Shown: piece by piece, positions 33,356-43,968 of the stretch
How positions within the stretch are numbered: position 1 is the first letter of the stretch
Layout: each line of letters starts with the position of its first letter
From: Sordaria brevicollis
Lineage: Eukaryota; Ascomycota; Sordariomycetes; Sordariales; Sordariaceae
Assembly: GCA_033439795.1 (NCBI GenBank)
Contig: JAUTDP010000006.1
Location: 1,488,001-1,552,000, forward strand
DNA length: 64,000 nt
Direction of reading: 5' to 3'
The notes under the pieces: model-generated
What the model saw: only the letters and a program-made list of their open reading frames with translations
Told to the model about the DNA's origin: nothing
Databases searched by the model: none
Position numbers and translations under genes: made by a program

Positions 33356-35231
33356 CTTGTATGTGACTCTAAATTAAAAACGAAAAATAACCCCTGGGAA
33401 AACAAGAGACAGGGCCGGGAATCAACAAGAAAGCAGACGGAAAAAGATGGTGATGGTGGAGGAGGAGAAGGGTGGTTATGAATGAGGATTCGTGAACGGA
33501 GAGCGGAGGCCGATGAGGAGCTGGTCAAGCTCTTTTGTACTGCGAGGGAAAAAATTCACAACCCGGTCATCGAAGGCGTTGGAAATTTTGCTCGGCTGCT
33601 CTCAGCGCCCACACGGCCCAGTGACTGGATCAGCAACTCCCCTCTCGACTCCAGCGGGACCTCCAGTGGCACCGCGGGGGGTAGAGGGGGGCCACTTCCC
33701 ACCCACTGAGAGCAGCCGCATGCACGGTAAGTGGGGCGCCGAGCAAGCTCCGCACGGGCCACCCCGTCAATTGTCTCAATGTTCGCTGGTGCGGGCATGG
33801 CGGGCGAAGGCGGGGAGGGGAGCCTGGGAGGTTGAGAGAGAAAGTCTTCCTCCTTCGACCCGTTTCCTCCGTCCACCGAGAACTCCGAGCGGCCGTCGAA
33901 ATCCAAGAAGATCCCAAAACACAGCACATCCGGGAAGCCCATTCCCGTCTTTGAACTTTTGCGACTGCACGTGACTCCACTTTTGCCGTCGCTGGACCCT
34001 TTTTTGCTTTCTTCAGTTACACAAGACAACAACCGATCCCTGCCCGGACAGCCTGGGGTCCGGTTCGGCCTGGACTTTTTTATCATTTTCTCTGCGGTTG
34101 GACAATGACAGTGACAGCCTGTGAGAGAGAATGGGTGAGGGGAGAGGAAGGCCGGGCGGGCTGGCTGGCTGGCTCGGGCGGGTATGCGTAACGACGGCCT
34201 GTGACGGCATCTCGGGGGAGTGGATGCGTAGATTTGAGTCCAGTCGGCCCTGGGTTACCACGGTTACGTATTCGCGCGCTACTTGTAGAGGTATTAAACA
34301 GAGGCTAGCAAGAGGCATATTTAGAGTCTGTTTGCTCCAAGGTGAGGGATGAGATGAAAGTCTTTGATATTCCCATCAATGTCTCCTCTCTGAGACCGCT
34401 CATGGGGCATCAACTCATCTCTGTCGTTGCGCGCAGCCATGTATCGATCGACTCGACAATAAAACTTGTATGTACCCGGTGATGATGTACCTGGCTGGCC
34501 ATGGAGGTACTTGAAGAGTGGAGGACCCCCCGGTTTTGGAAGGTCGAGGTACCTTGGTAACTCTATACCTAGCCTAGGTTTAACTCCGTCTTTTCATTCT
34601 CCCAAAACATCACGTTGACTTACCATCAACGGTGCAAAAGACTAGGGGCTTTTGGACTTAAATAAATCTTCATTCACGGCTGCAAGACTTTGCATGAGTT
34701 TAGCCTGGGAGGTTCTCCTTTGGCACTGCATTGTGCTGTCATCCCGTTGGTCAAAGTGCTGTCTAAGTGGGTGGCGACCTCACCTTATTGTTAATGGAAA
34801 AGGGACTTGACGCGGGTTGGTGACAACAGAAAGCAATGACGGACAGCGTTGGACAGGCCTCTCCTATCATTCTCTTATACAACTAACCTACATCTTCAAC
34901 TTCCATTGAACTTTTAATTCTCAACTATCAGCTTTTCTAGTCTGTAATTCAAGCACAGTGCCCTCTCTCCCATTGTCTCCAGTTACCGACCAAGACACAC
35001 AAAGATACACCCCCCGGCATTTCGCAATTCGACGACGACACCTCCAGCTCCCCAGCCAGCATTTCGAGTTCCCACGCGATCCTTCCAGTTGGTTCTTCCT
35101 CCTTTGGAACAATCGCCTCCCTCGACGAACGAACCGATAGCCACCCCAACAACCCGGAATTGTGCATGGTCATCGCAAACTGATCTGGAATTGCCCGGTC
35201 GAAACAAACTGATTGCCAAGACTTTCGCACA
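33356..35231. other. Divergent upstream region, mtHsp70 / CRT10-like gene
   Basis: The spacer of 1.88 kb is GC-rich near the Hsp70 gene and AT-rich toward the other. Open frames at 33482-34086 on both strands follow base composition and look like no family. I see no perfect heat-shock element of three alternating GAA units. Confidence 0.5.
33391..33820. promoter_or_regulatory. Candidate stress elements (CCCCT/AGGGG) upstream of mtHsp70
   Basis: CCCCT or AGGGG cores occur near 33391, 33640, 33684 and 33816, within about 460 bp of the mtHsp70 start. Such cores act as stress-response elements in yeasts and have been proposed in filamentous fungi. Pentamers are frequent by chance in GC-rich DNA, so this is weak support. 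Confidence 0.25.
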
Positions 35232-38103
35232 ATGACTGTCAAGGACGATGTGTAAGCTGATGCCCGGAGTCTGTTCCGCGAGTTGCAACCACCCCCCCTT
35301 CCTTGGAATTACCATCAGTTACGACTCGGCCGAAATGTTCCTTGCTGACAGATGATGGCATTGTCTCTCTTCTCGATTCTAGTTACCATGCGACCGAACA
35401 CTTGATCCTGCCCAAGCCTCGACGCCGCTATCGCACCAGTGTCCATCCTAGGTACGTCCTCGGTTCATACATGTGGCGACAAGCCTACGTGGCGTTTGGC
35501 CGCTAATATCACCAATGCAGTCACTGGCAGTTGCGCTCTATGGTGGGCGTCGAGGGCAATGACTTGGTCTATTTTCCCGGTGGAAGAGATAGCACTGAGG
35601 TCCAGAGGCTCAACACGAAAACCCAGGAGATCGAAACTATCAAACGTCTTCCCTTCCAGCCTAGGTGTCTGGTTGCGCGGAATGAGTGGATCTGCTGTGG
35701 TGGCGAGACGGGCGAGTTTACGGCGATACATGTCCGCGAGAGAACACCTCAGAGCGATGCCGACGAGCAAGCGAACACGGATTTGGACGACCAGGTTCCC
35801 GGTCAGGAACTACTGGACGAACTCAGCCAGGAGTTGGACGACGAGGACTCGGCAGCGGTTGCGCGGGCGCTAGCTCGAGCCCAGATACTAAGTGCTGCGC
35901 GAGCCAGTGCCAACAACGAAGACAAGAACTTGTCAGTTACAAGCAAGAAGTTCGGGAAACAAAGGGTAAACTGCATAACGTTATGGTTTCCCCCGACTTT
36001 GGTACCGCTTGCAAAAGGGGCGTACGTCGAACCAGTGGCCGTTCTTGCAAATAACGACAACACTGTTTCGTGCGTCAGTCTATGGGAAGAGGAGGCCTTG
36101 GACGAAATCACGTACCCCGACTGTGTCAACCGTGCTGTCATCTCTCCAGATGGCCGGCTTCTCATAGCCATTAGCGACGACCCCTATCTGTACGTACATG
36201 AGTACGTTGAGAAAGAGGAACCTTCGTTGCATAGTAATCGTCACACTCTCAAAACTCACAAATGGGCCTTGTCGCGTAAAGTTCCGTTGAAGAGTCAAAG
36301 CAAAGATGATCGGTCAGAAAACAGGTATGAGCACCACTCCATTGTGTGCACAGTTCCTGCTTTTTTGGGTGTCTTCTAACATCATGATAGGGGGAGCTTC
36401 GCGGCATGCTTTTCCAGCACAGGGAATTACCTCGCAGTCGGAACCCAGTATGGAATTATTTCTGTTTTCGACGTTTCGGCCTTCTCCGCTCCTGGACTAG
36501 ATCCCCTCATAACGACATTCGGCTCATCGAGGCCGCATGCTGAGCTGGGTGCCATCCGTGACATGGCCTTTTCTCCTGGATCCGCGGATCTACTAGCATG
36601 GACTGAAGATCGCGGTCATGTCGGCGTTGCAGACCTACGCACCGGTTTTCTCTCACGGCAGATATTGGACCTCGACAAACGAGACGACTACGAGACCATC
36701 ATCACAACCGACAGAAGTGTCATCGACCCTGCCCTACTCCTTCTCGCAGCAGCCCGCGGCGATGACAGTGACGCCTCGGCATCCGCTTCTTCGCCCTCTC
36801 GCTTGCGCGGCATCGATCTTCTAGCAGCATTGGAGGCTCGACGGGAGCGCTCAAACAGAGAGCACTGGGATCCGCTAGAGTCCACTGCATTCACTCCCCG
36901 TGAGCTGGAAGTCCTAGACGCGATTCGGGCAGAGCGTAGGCAACGGGAAGCGGCTACTTCGGGCGGAACAGGAGGAACTACCGCACCCGAACGGAGAACC
37001 AACACTTCGATCTGGCGTGATGACCCATCATCCCGGTCACATGGAACAGGCATCGGTGGAGGAGACACGCAGCGGTCATCTGGGGGCAGTGAGCAGTCCT
37101 CTCGCGAGCGTGGCAGTGGTGGTCTAAGAAACACCAGGGAGTCGTACCGTGAATTTGCAGACATACTTGCCGGAGTTTCGCCTCGCACAGTCACATCAGC
37201 ACGAACACCAGCACCCGCCAGCGATCGTTTAAATTCACCCACCGGCATTCGTTTGAACACACGGAGCTTGCTAGCAAGCCTAACTGCTTTACGGGATGCA
37301 GCGGACGAAGCCACCGTGGCCGATCACCTTCACATCACCAACACCATCGCCAGGTTGGACAGAGCGGGAGCTGGAGGTTCCGACCGAACATACCCGCCTA
37401 CCAGGTCCGCTGGTGGCAGTGGCACTGGCACTGGCACTGGCAGCGGTACCACCACTAACAATAATACCACGTCTACCACACAAACTGCTTCAGACGCAGC
37501 AGCAGAGAGGCGAGCTCTCACCCTCTCCTCGCGTATCCTGGCGAACCCAAGCTTATTGACTCCCAGCGTCACCAGCACTAACAGAACCACTAATACCAAT
37601 AACACATCGAACAACACAAGCACGAACACTAATGCAGCCACCACCGCCGCCGCCGCCGCCACCTTACGGCAGCTCTACTACAGTCTCCGGCTCGAAGACA
37701 ATTTCCCCTACGACAGCATAGGCAGGACGGTGGTCGACCCTGACGACGCCCGCCGGCTGCGCGGCGAGTACAGAGCCCGTGTCGGTGGAGCTGGAACTGG
37801 AGCACTGCACGAGTGGGACGATCACCCGACCAGAAGAGCGTTTGGGGCGTATTATATGAGCAGAAGGGAGCCGGATCCGCATGATACGGCGGGATTGTGT
37901 TGGAGTGAGGATGGGAGGGTGTTGTAAGTTTTTCCCTTCGTTTTGCTCTTTACCTTTACGGGAGGTTGCTGTTGGGCTTGGGCCTTGAGATTGGAAGCTA
38001 ATATTGTGGGTGTGACAGGTTCGTCGGCGCCGAAGACGGGATCTACGAGTTCCACGTGAATCTCTTGCAGAGGAACTTGTTTCCCAGTTCGGACTATCGC
38101 TAA
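35232..38103 (+). CDS. crt10: CRT10-like protein with WD-type propeller, fungal-specific
   Basis: Five exons, 35232-35251, 35383-35451, 35521-36324, 36391-37923 and 38019-38103, join in frame to 836 residues. Introns are 131, 69, 66 and 95 bp, with donors GTAAGC, GTACGT, GTATGA and GTAAGT. The first 20-base exon encodes MTVKDDV. The N-terminal part, YHATEHLILPKPRRRYRTSVHPSHWQLRSMV then NDLVYFPGGRDSTEVQRLN and RCLVARNEWICCGGETGEF, resembles the CRT10 domain, whose yeast member represses RNR gene expression. Beta-propeller-like strands follow (LAVGTQYGIISVFDVS, LGAIRDMAFSPGSADLLAWTEDRGHVGVADLRTG). A disordered middle of about 350 residues includes Gly-Thr and Asn-Thr tracts and an Ala run. The C terminus returns to an ordered strand, LFVGAEDGIYEFHVN. 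Function here is inferred from family only. Confidence 0.8.
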
Positions 38104-39360
38104 AGCTTCCATTATCATCAACTCGAGAGAATCGGGAAGCACTCCTACAAAAAATGGGGCACTGGGGAAACCATCGTTACACTTTGAATTCGCGCGCCAC
38201 CATCAATACCTTTATGAAACACACGACGTATATCTTGATTGAGCTTGACATTTTTGGCGTCTGGCAGGGAATCCGTTCAAGGGAATGGAATGGAGGGAAA
38301 TGAGGCGTTTTGTTGGTATTCCAATACAACCTGCCTTATTTTTACCTTGACTTGAGAACGTCTGGGGCAGAACAACACATGGACATATGTAATCGTTTGT
38401 AATAATGGAAAAGAAACATCTGGCTGGGACGCGGGTGCGTGGTACGTAGTTGGAGTTGTCTGATTTTCGCCCAGTTTATTGGTGGTGGAACACATGATCG
38501 TAGTTGGAGAAAGGAATCACATCGATTATCAGGGGAGAATATGCTTGATTTTACTTGATGAAAATAACAAAGGAGATGGTCAAAAATTGGTTCGGCCGGC
38601 TATCGAATTCTTGACCGGTGTATTTTCAAAAGATGACAAAAGGAATTAAGTTGATGGTACTGTGTTAATGGTATTACCAAGAGTAGATGAAAAAATGTGA
38701 TAGTCAATCTTCACCTTTGAGAAAATCACAAACTTTCTTGGTGTGTAAATTGCCATGAACTATTATTCCTGTTGTCGGCTTTCATTCTTGTTGTTCTCTT
38801 TGAATGGTAATTTGATCACTAACTGAAATGTCGCGAGTTAATTCACACTTCATGGTGTTGCGACGCCCGCGATATCGCCAATCTCATGTGATGTATCAAC
38901 GGCAGAGTATAGTAATACCAATAACATTACGGTTTGCGATTTCCCAGTATCGGCAAAGGCTTTGTATGTATGTATCTCTCGTTCCGTCCCGAATCTGTCA
39001 TTCAGTCTTCGGAATCCTTGTTTCATTCGATTCAGGTCTCTACCTCCTTAATAGCACTTGACCGATAGCCAGTGCTCGTAATATGAAATGCACACTGCAG
39101 GGAGGTATTATCCACCAAAAACGCCTTTAAGTCACCATCCATGTCCTGTCCTGTCCGAGAAAAAGGAAAATAACAAACTGTTCCGTCGTCTGCCTCTTTG
39201 TTGTGGGTACTCCATGAAATGTAACCATGTGTCAGTTTGGAGGCCCCGAGGCCCGACATGACCCTTAAAAACGCCCGTGATCATTGAAGCATTGTTCCTT
39301 CGTTTAAGCCATACTCGTGAAAAAATGATTATAGTCCTCAGAAAGATAGCCGAGGTGATA
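38104..39360. other. Convergent intergenic region
   Basis: AT-rich 1.26 kb between the 3' ends of the CRT10-like and Ser/Pro-rich genes. I see no gene, repeat or RNA. Confidence 0.5.
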
Positions 39361-40523
39361 TTACTCGGCAATGGCTTCCTCCTGGTGCTGCTGGCCAGAC
39401 AAATTCATCTTGGGGCGTTCTACATCTGAAATAGATGTCGACCGATGGAGGCCCGAGGCATGAATAGGTTCGTGACTGGTGACGACATCCTTTCCTGATG
39501 ACTCGGCAAGTTGACGTTCTGCATGGTAGTGATTAGCAAGCGAAATCATTTGATAAATAACATATTTTGGCGCCAATAACTTACCTAGCTCACGAATGCG
39601 ATGCCTCAACATCTGATTCTCCCTGACGAGCATCTGCGTCTCTGCTTGATAAAACGCACTCTCATCCTTTCCGCCCAGGGCCCACTGATGCATACTGTCT
39701 TGACTGATCGACGTGGCGCGCACCCTAGGCGAAGCGCCTCTGCTCGGTGTTCTGGACCGAGCCTTGTTGAGGTCGTTGCTGCTGCGAGGGAAGTCGAACG
39801 AGCCGCGGGGGTGGGGTAGGTAGCCCGGTGACTTGGGGATCGAGGTTCCAGGAAGTCCACCCATTTGTGGCGTTGAGCTATGATTTGGTGTGTCCCGGCC
39901 GGAGTTGTCGTCGCTGATAGCCCCGGATGAGGACTGATGGCGCTGAAGTTGGCCCTGTAGTCTCCGGATTTCGCTGAGCAGGCGGTTCACCTGGTACTCC
40001 TGCTCGTTCTCTAGCTCCTGGTGAAGCTCTCCGAGGCTGGGAGCCCGGCTGTGCTGCTGAGGGCGGCCGGGGATGGGCTGGGGCGAGCTTATGGATGATG
40101 GCTTGGAACTGTCCGAAATCATTTCGCCAGGAGCTGGTATCGAAGGATCGTTCATCTGGAGGTTCATGAGGACTTGTGACTGGCGACGGCCGGCACTGGG
40201 AATCTTGGGAGCTTGAGATGCATTAAGCGGGCTGATGGAAGATCCTGTAATAGGCAGAAAGTGTCAGCAAAGTAACGTGAGAGTCATAAGCGAGCGTTGA
40301 ATCACAAACCTCGTAATGAGTCCTTGCGCTGGAGACCAGCGTTGAGGGTAGCTGCGGCCTGGAGGGAAACAGAGCCTGATCTGGGTGATGGCGAGGGCGA
40401 TGACTCCCTATTCTGGCCGAGAGGGGAATGTGTACGCATTGAAGACGACATGCTGGTGCGCTTAGGTATTTCGAGGTTTGGTGTTGAGGAAGAGGGAGAA
40501 AGAGAAGTTTCGGGATCGGTCAT
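39361..40523 (-). CDS. Ser/Pro-rich protein with short coiled coil, unknown function
   Basis: Exons 40523-40310, 40244-39585 and 39518-39361 join in frame (introns 65 bp GTTTGT..CAG and 66 bp GTAAGT..CAG) to 343 residues. The N-terminal 70 residues are Ser/Pro-rich and basic (MTDPETSLSPSSSTPNLEIP). A conserved-looking motif, SQVLMNLQMNDPSIPAPGEM, is followed by a heptad-like segment, PSLGELHQELENEQEYQVNRLLSEIRRLQGQLQ. A second coiled coil, YQAETQMLVRENQMLRHRIRELERQLAE, spans the last splice junction, which supports that intron. The rest is disordered and full of SP/TP sites, so regulation by proline-directed kinases is plausible but unproven. I have seen similar proteins across filamentous ascomycetes without a known role. 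Confidence 0.8.
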
Positions 40524-42666
40524 GTTAAAGGTCGTCCGGTTAATAGTTAGGCTAGGCTAGGCTGATGAAGTGAAGGTATGGAGGAGTGATTGTTATCGGG
40601 TCGCGTCGGCAAACGACGGCGGCTTGGTGCAACGGCGAGAACACTCTGTGACTGCAGCGAACAATCGAGGAATTCTTGGCTCGGATCAAACAGATTGGCC
40701 GGTGAATGGGTTGCAGATGCCGTTCACGGAGTTGAGAAGGATACTATGCGAGAGTCTCGAGAACCGTCGAGAGGGTGTTGAGATGGCGCAACACGGCTGA
40801 TAATGGCCAGTTGCACGTCACGAACTGGCGAGCAGTGGCCTAGCAAAGGGCCCACCGGTGAGGTAATGGCTGCTCGGAGACGAGACACGGACGAAACGGG
40901 AGAGGCAGAGAACCAGTGGGGAGATCTTTAGGTGGTGTGACGTTACGATGTTTGGGAAAATGAAGAAGGAAAAGGAAAATGTTATCAGTAAATGTAATAG
41001 TACTAAGATTGTGGTCTAGATTTTGAATTCATTCGACTCCGAAGTCGTTTTAAAGGGAAGGTTTAAAGCGCGTGCATAAGTGAAGGAAGGAACTCATGAT
41101 GCTTCACCTGTTTGGACGCAGGAAGAAATGCTTGGCGTTGTCGAAGGTTCGTTGCTTCCATTCATTCACACATGCACCCCGCCATGCATCGCGGCTGAAA
41201 ACAGCCACAACAGCGTCCGAGACCGCGTGACAGCAGTTGCAAGCCACTCATCTGTAAGTTCTATCGCACAGGCCACAGGACCCCCACAATATCTTGGCAC
41301 TTCCTCCGCCACCGGACGGGAATGACGAAGACTTCCATCCCATATGATTCCTGTCCTCGTGCAATCTTTCTCAGGCAACACCGGTCAAGACTGGCCACGG
41401 CTCGAATCTATCGAGCTCATAAGAAAAAAAAAGTAACCCAAACCTTTATTAGGTCAAAGTCAAGTTTGTGAACTCGATGAGGCGCCTAACAGGCGGGCTA
41501 CTACTCGGTGGAACCCCCAGTTTACCAACACCAACACCCTGAAAGCGATCATGTTAGGGCCTGTTCGAGTCGCCCGGAAGTCGTTCTGGAAATGGTGACC
41601 TGGAAATGTAGTCTGTGCCAGGTACTTCAAGTTTTTTGGGTTAATTTGTGAAGAAAGTCACTTTGGGAAAGTATCCCCTAACAATTTCGAGGCGTTGATT
41701 GGACTTGGAAATGTCCTGGAAGTTGGGTTGCTCCACTAATGGGATTTGGTGTAGTATTATTGGTCCAATAAGGGTTTTGGCGGGCTAAATTTCCGAGAAC
41801 CTTTTCCAGAGCTTTGAGGTGTGGAATTGGGACCTGGAAGTGGTATTGTAGCTTTCCAACTGCCAAGACCATTTCCAGGTCGCACTTCCGGGCGACTCGA
41901 ACAGGCCCTTATCCCTCGCTTTCGAAGCAATGAAGATTTCCTCGGCCAAATAGTCCTGGACAAATAAAAAAGAATACAACGGGATATCCCGTCAGGATAC
42001 CAACCTGTGCTATCCGAGACAAGGGCAACATCACGAGAGGACATGACTGACATATAGGTAGGGGTCAGGTGCTTGAACAGAAACCCACGGTCGAGCCATC
42101 TTCAAAACAGGCAACTTAGGCCGTGCCGAGGTGCGTGAAACTAGAGTGCCCTTTCACACCCAAACGATGCTTGGGAAAAAGCCGATCGCGTTTCGTCGGA
42201 GGGCCGAGATGCTTCTTTCAACGAAACTGGTCCAAGTCAGCTCGAGCACCAGCGTTGGCAAGGAAACATGAAGGAGGCAAGATATGGAAAATGTTCAACT
42301 CTTAGCACGTGAAGTCAACACTATGGACTTGATCGCTTAACCACAGCCTTTCTGACTAAAGCGTGATCACGTTCTGGAACTGCTTGAATATGCTCGATGA
42401 CAACACCGTGACTGAGTAGCACGGGTGGTCGTTGAAGATGCGTGCGGGAAAGACCGGTGGCTGCCGTGCCGTGCTGGCCCGCATCTCGGATACCCCACAC
42501 TGGTGGAGTAGTCCGGAGAGACCCGACCTCCGACGATAGCGACCCCGACTACGGACCATGCGGTCCACGACCCGGTCGCACGCAACCCGTACTCCGCAAA
42601 GGAGGCCCGTGACTTACTCCAACAAGCCTAGAATAACATTTACCGGCACATTCTTGAACTTTCACC
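40524..42666. other. Divergent upstream region containing a MITE
   Basis: The 2.1-kb spacer separates the Ser/Pro-rich gene from L2HGDH. It contains the 352-bp MITE described separately at 41557-41908. No gene is supportable; the short open frames inside the MITE on the minus strand are not coding. Confidence 0.5.
41557..41908. mobile_element. Tourist-like MITE (PIF/Harbinger type), 352 bp
   Basis: The element has perfect 25-bp terminal inverted repeats: GGGCCTGTTCGAGTCGCCCG followed by GAAGT at the left, and its reverse complement at 41884-41908. It is flanked by the 3-bp direct repeat TTA at 41554-41556 and 41909-41911. A TTA/TWA duplication with termini beginning GGGCCTGTT is typical of Tourist MITEs mobilised by PIF/Harbinger transposases. 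There is no coding capacity. Six CTKGAARTG-like motifs occur at about 41586, 41600, 41704, 41716, 41834 and, inverted, 41870. The intact arms suggest recent insertion and no heavy RIP. Confidence 0.88.
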
Positions 42667-43968
42667 ATGACACTCCTTCTCACACAAAGAAGTCGACTCA
42701 CGACACCATTAACGATACGCAATGCAGTTACGTCATCGATCCTCTCCATAACTCGAACTGGTCAACAACAACACCATGGGAGTTATCGTCTCTTCTCCCA
42801 CACTCCGGCCGCTCACGCCGACTTTACTCACGCAGTGATAGGCGGCGGTGTAGTCGGCCTTGCCATCGCCCAACAACTAGCCCGGCGCTCCTCCTCACAT
42901 TCCACGCTCCTCTTGGAACGCCACCCAGCCGTCGGCACCGAGACCTCCTCGCGCAACAGCGAAGTCATTCACGCCGGCATCTACTACGGCGCCGACAGTC
43001 TCAAGACGGAGCTCTGCATCCGGGGCAAGTACCTACTCTACGAACTCTGCGAGAAGCACTCGGTCCCTCACAAGCGCGTCGGCAAATGGATCGTCGCGCA
43101 GAACCAAACTCAGCGCGAAGCTCTTCAGCGTATCCACGACTTTTGCGTCAACGAAATCAACGTTCCCGTGCGCTGGGTTTCAGCTGAAGAAGCACAGCGC
43201 CGTGAACCTTCTGTCCGCGCCGAGGCCGGGATTCTTGAGTCTCCAACAACCGGCATCATTGATTCGCACTCATTGATGGTCTGTCTTCAGGGCCGGCTTG
43301 AAGAAGCAGGCGGTACCGTAGCTCTCGCCAGTGCCGTCACGGCCATCAAACCTCTCGGCGATAACCCCAAAGGAAGTGAAGGATGGGAACTAACAGTACG
43401 CGATTCTTCAACCGGCGAGACCTCCACCATCACCGCCGAAACCATCATCAACTCCGCCGGTCTAGGCGCGGTGGACATCCACAACATGATTGTCCCGCCC
43501 GAACAGCACAAACAAATGTTTTATGCCAAGGGAAATTACTTCTCGTACCCTGCCTCCTCGCCCAAGGTGTCTACCTTGATCTACCCAGCCCCCGAACCGG
43601 GTGCCGGCGGTTTGGGAACGCACTTGACGCTTGATCTAGCAGGGAGAATCAAGTTCGGCCCAGACGTGGAGTGGGTTGATTCGCCTGATGATTTGGCTGT
43701 CAACTCGGCCAGGTTGCCGGAGGCGATCAAGGAGGTCAAGAAATACTTGCCGGACTTGGACGAGACGCAGCTGCAGCCGGATTACGCGGGCATCAGGCCG
43801 AAGCTGGGAAAGCTGGGAGCGGTGGCGCATGGCAAGGGCTTTGTGGATTTTGTGATTAGGAAGGAGGAAGGGTATGAGGGATGGGTGAATCTGCTAAATA
43901 TCGAGAGTCCTGGGTTGACGAGCTCGTTGGCGATTGCGGAGAAGGTGGAGGGTTTGTTGTATGGGTGA
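42667..43968 (+). CDS. L-2-hydroxyglutarate dehydrogenase, mitochondrial FAD enzyme
   Basis: A single exon encodes 433 residues. The first 45 (MTLLLTQRSRLTTPLTIRNA and on) are basic and hydroxylated, like a mitochondrial presequence. The FAD-binding Rossmann motif follows at once: HAVIGGGVVGLAIAQQLARR. Family signatures include SSRNSEVIHAGIYYGADSLK, where the conserved His-Ala-Gly-Ile-Tyr-Tyr region lies near the flavin, and ESPGLTSSLAIAEKV at the C terminus. The enzyme oxidises L-2-hydroxyglutarate, a by-product of malate dehydrogenase, to 2-oxoglutarate. Length is in the normal range (human 463). The ATG follows a CACC context. A glycerol-3-phosphate or D-amino-acid oxidase is less likely given those motifs. 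It borders the gene-poor region to the right. Confidence 0.92.
   Translation: MTLLLTQRSRLTTPLTIRNAVTSSILSITRTGQQQHHGSYRLFSHTPAAHADFTHAVIGGGVVGLAIAQQLARRSSSHSTLLLERHPAVGTETSSRNSEVIHAGIYYGADSLKTELCIRGKYLLYELCEKHSVPHKRVGKWIVAQNQTQREALQRIHDFCVNEINVPVRWVSAEEAQRREPSVRAEAGILESPTTGIIDSHSLMVCLQGRLEEAGGTVALASAVTAIKPLGDNPKGSEGWELTVRDSSTGETSTITAETIINSAGLGAVDIHNMIVPPEQHKQMFYAKGNYFSYPASSPKVSTLIYPAPEPGAGGLGTHLTLDLAGRIKFGPDVEWVDSPDDLAVNSARLPEAIKEVKKYLPDLDETQLQPDYAGIRPKLGKLGAVAHGKGFVDFVIRKEEGYEGWVNLLNIESPGLTSSLAIAEKVEGLLYG

Noticed and set aside
33356..33960. Canonical heat-shock element upstream of mitochondrial Hsp70
   Set aside because: I searched for three alternating GAA/TTC units with two-base spacing and found only isolated or wrongly spaced half-sites.
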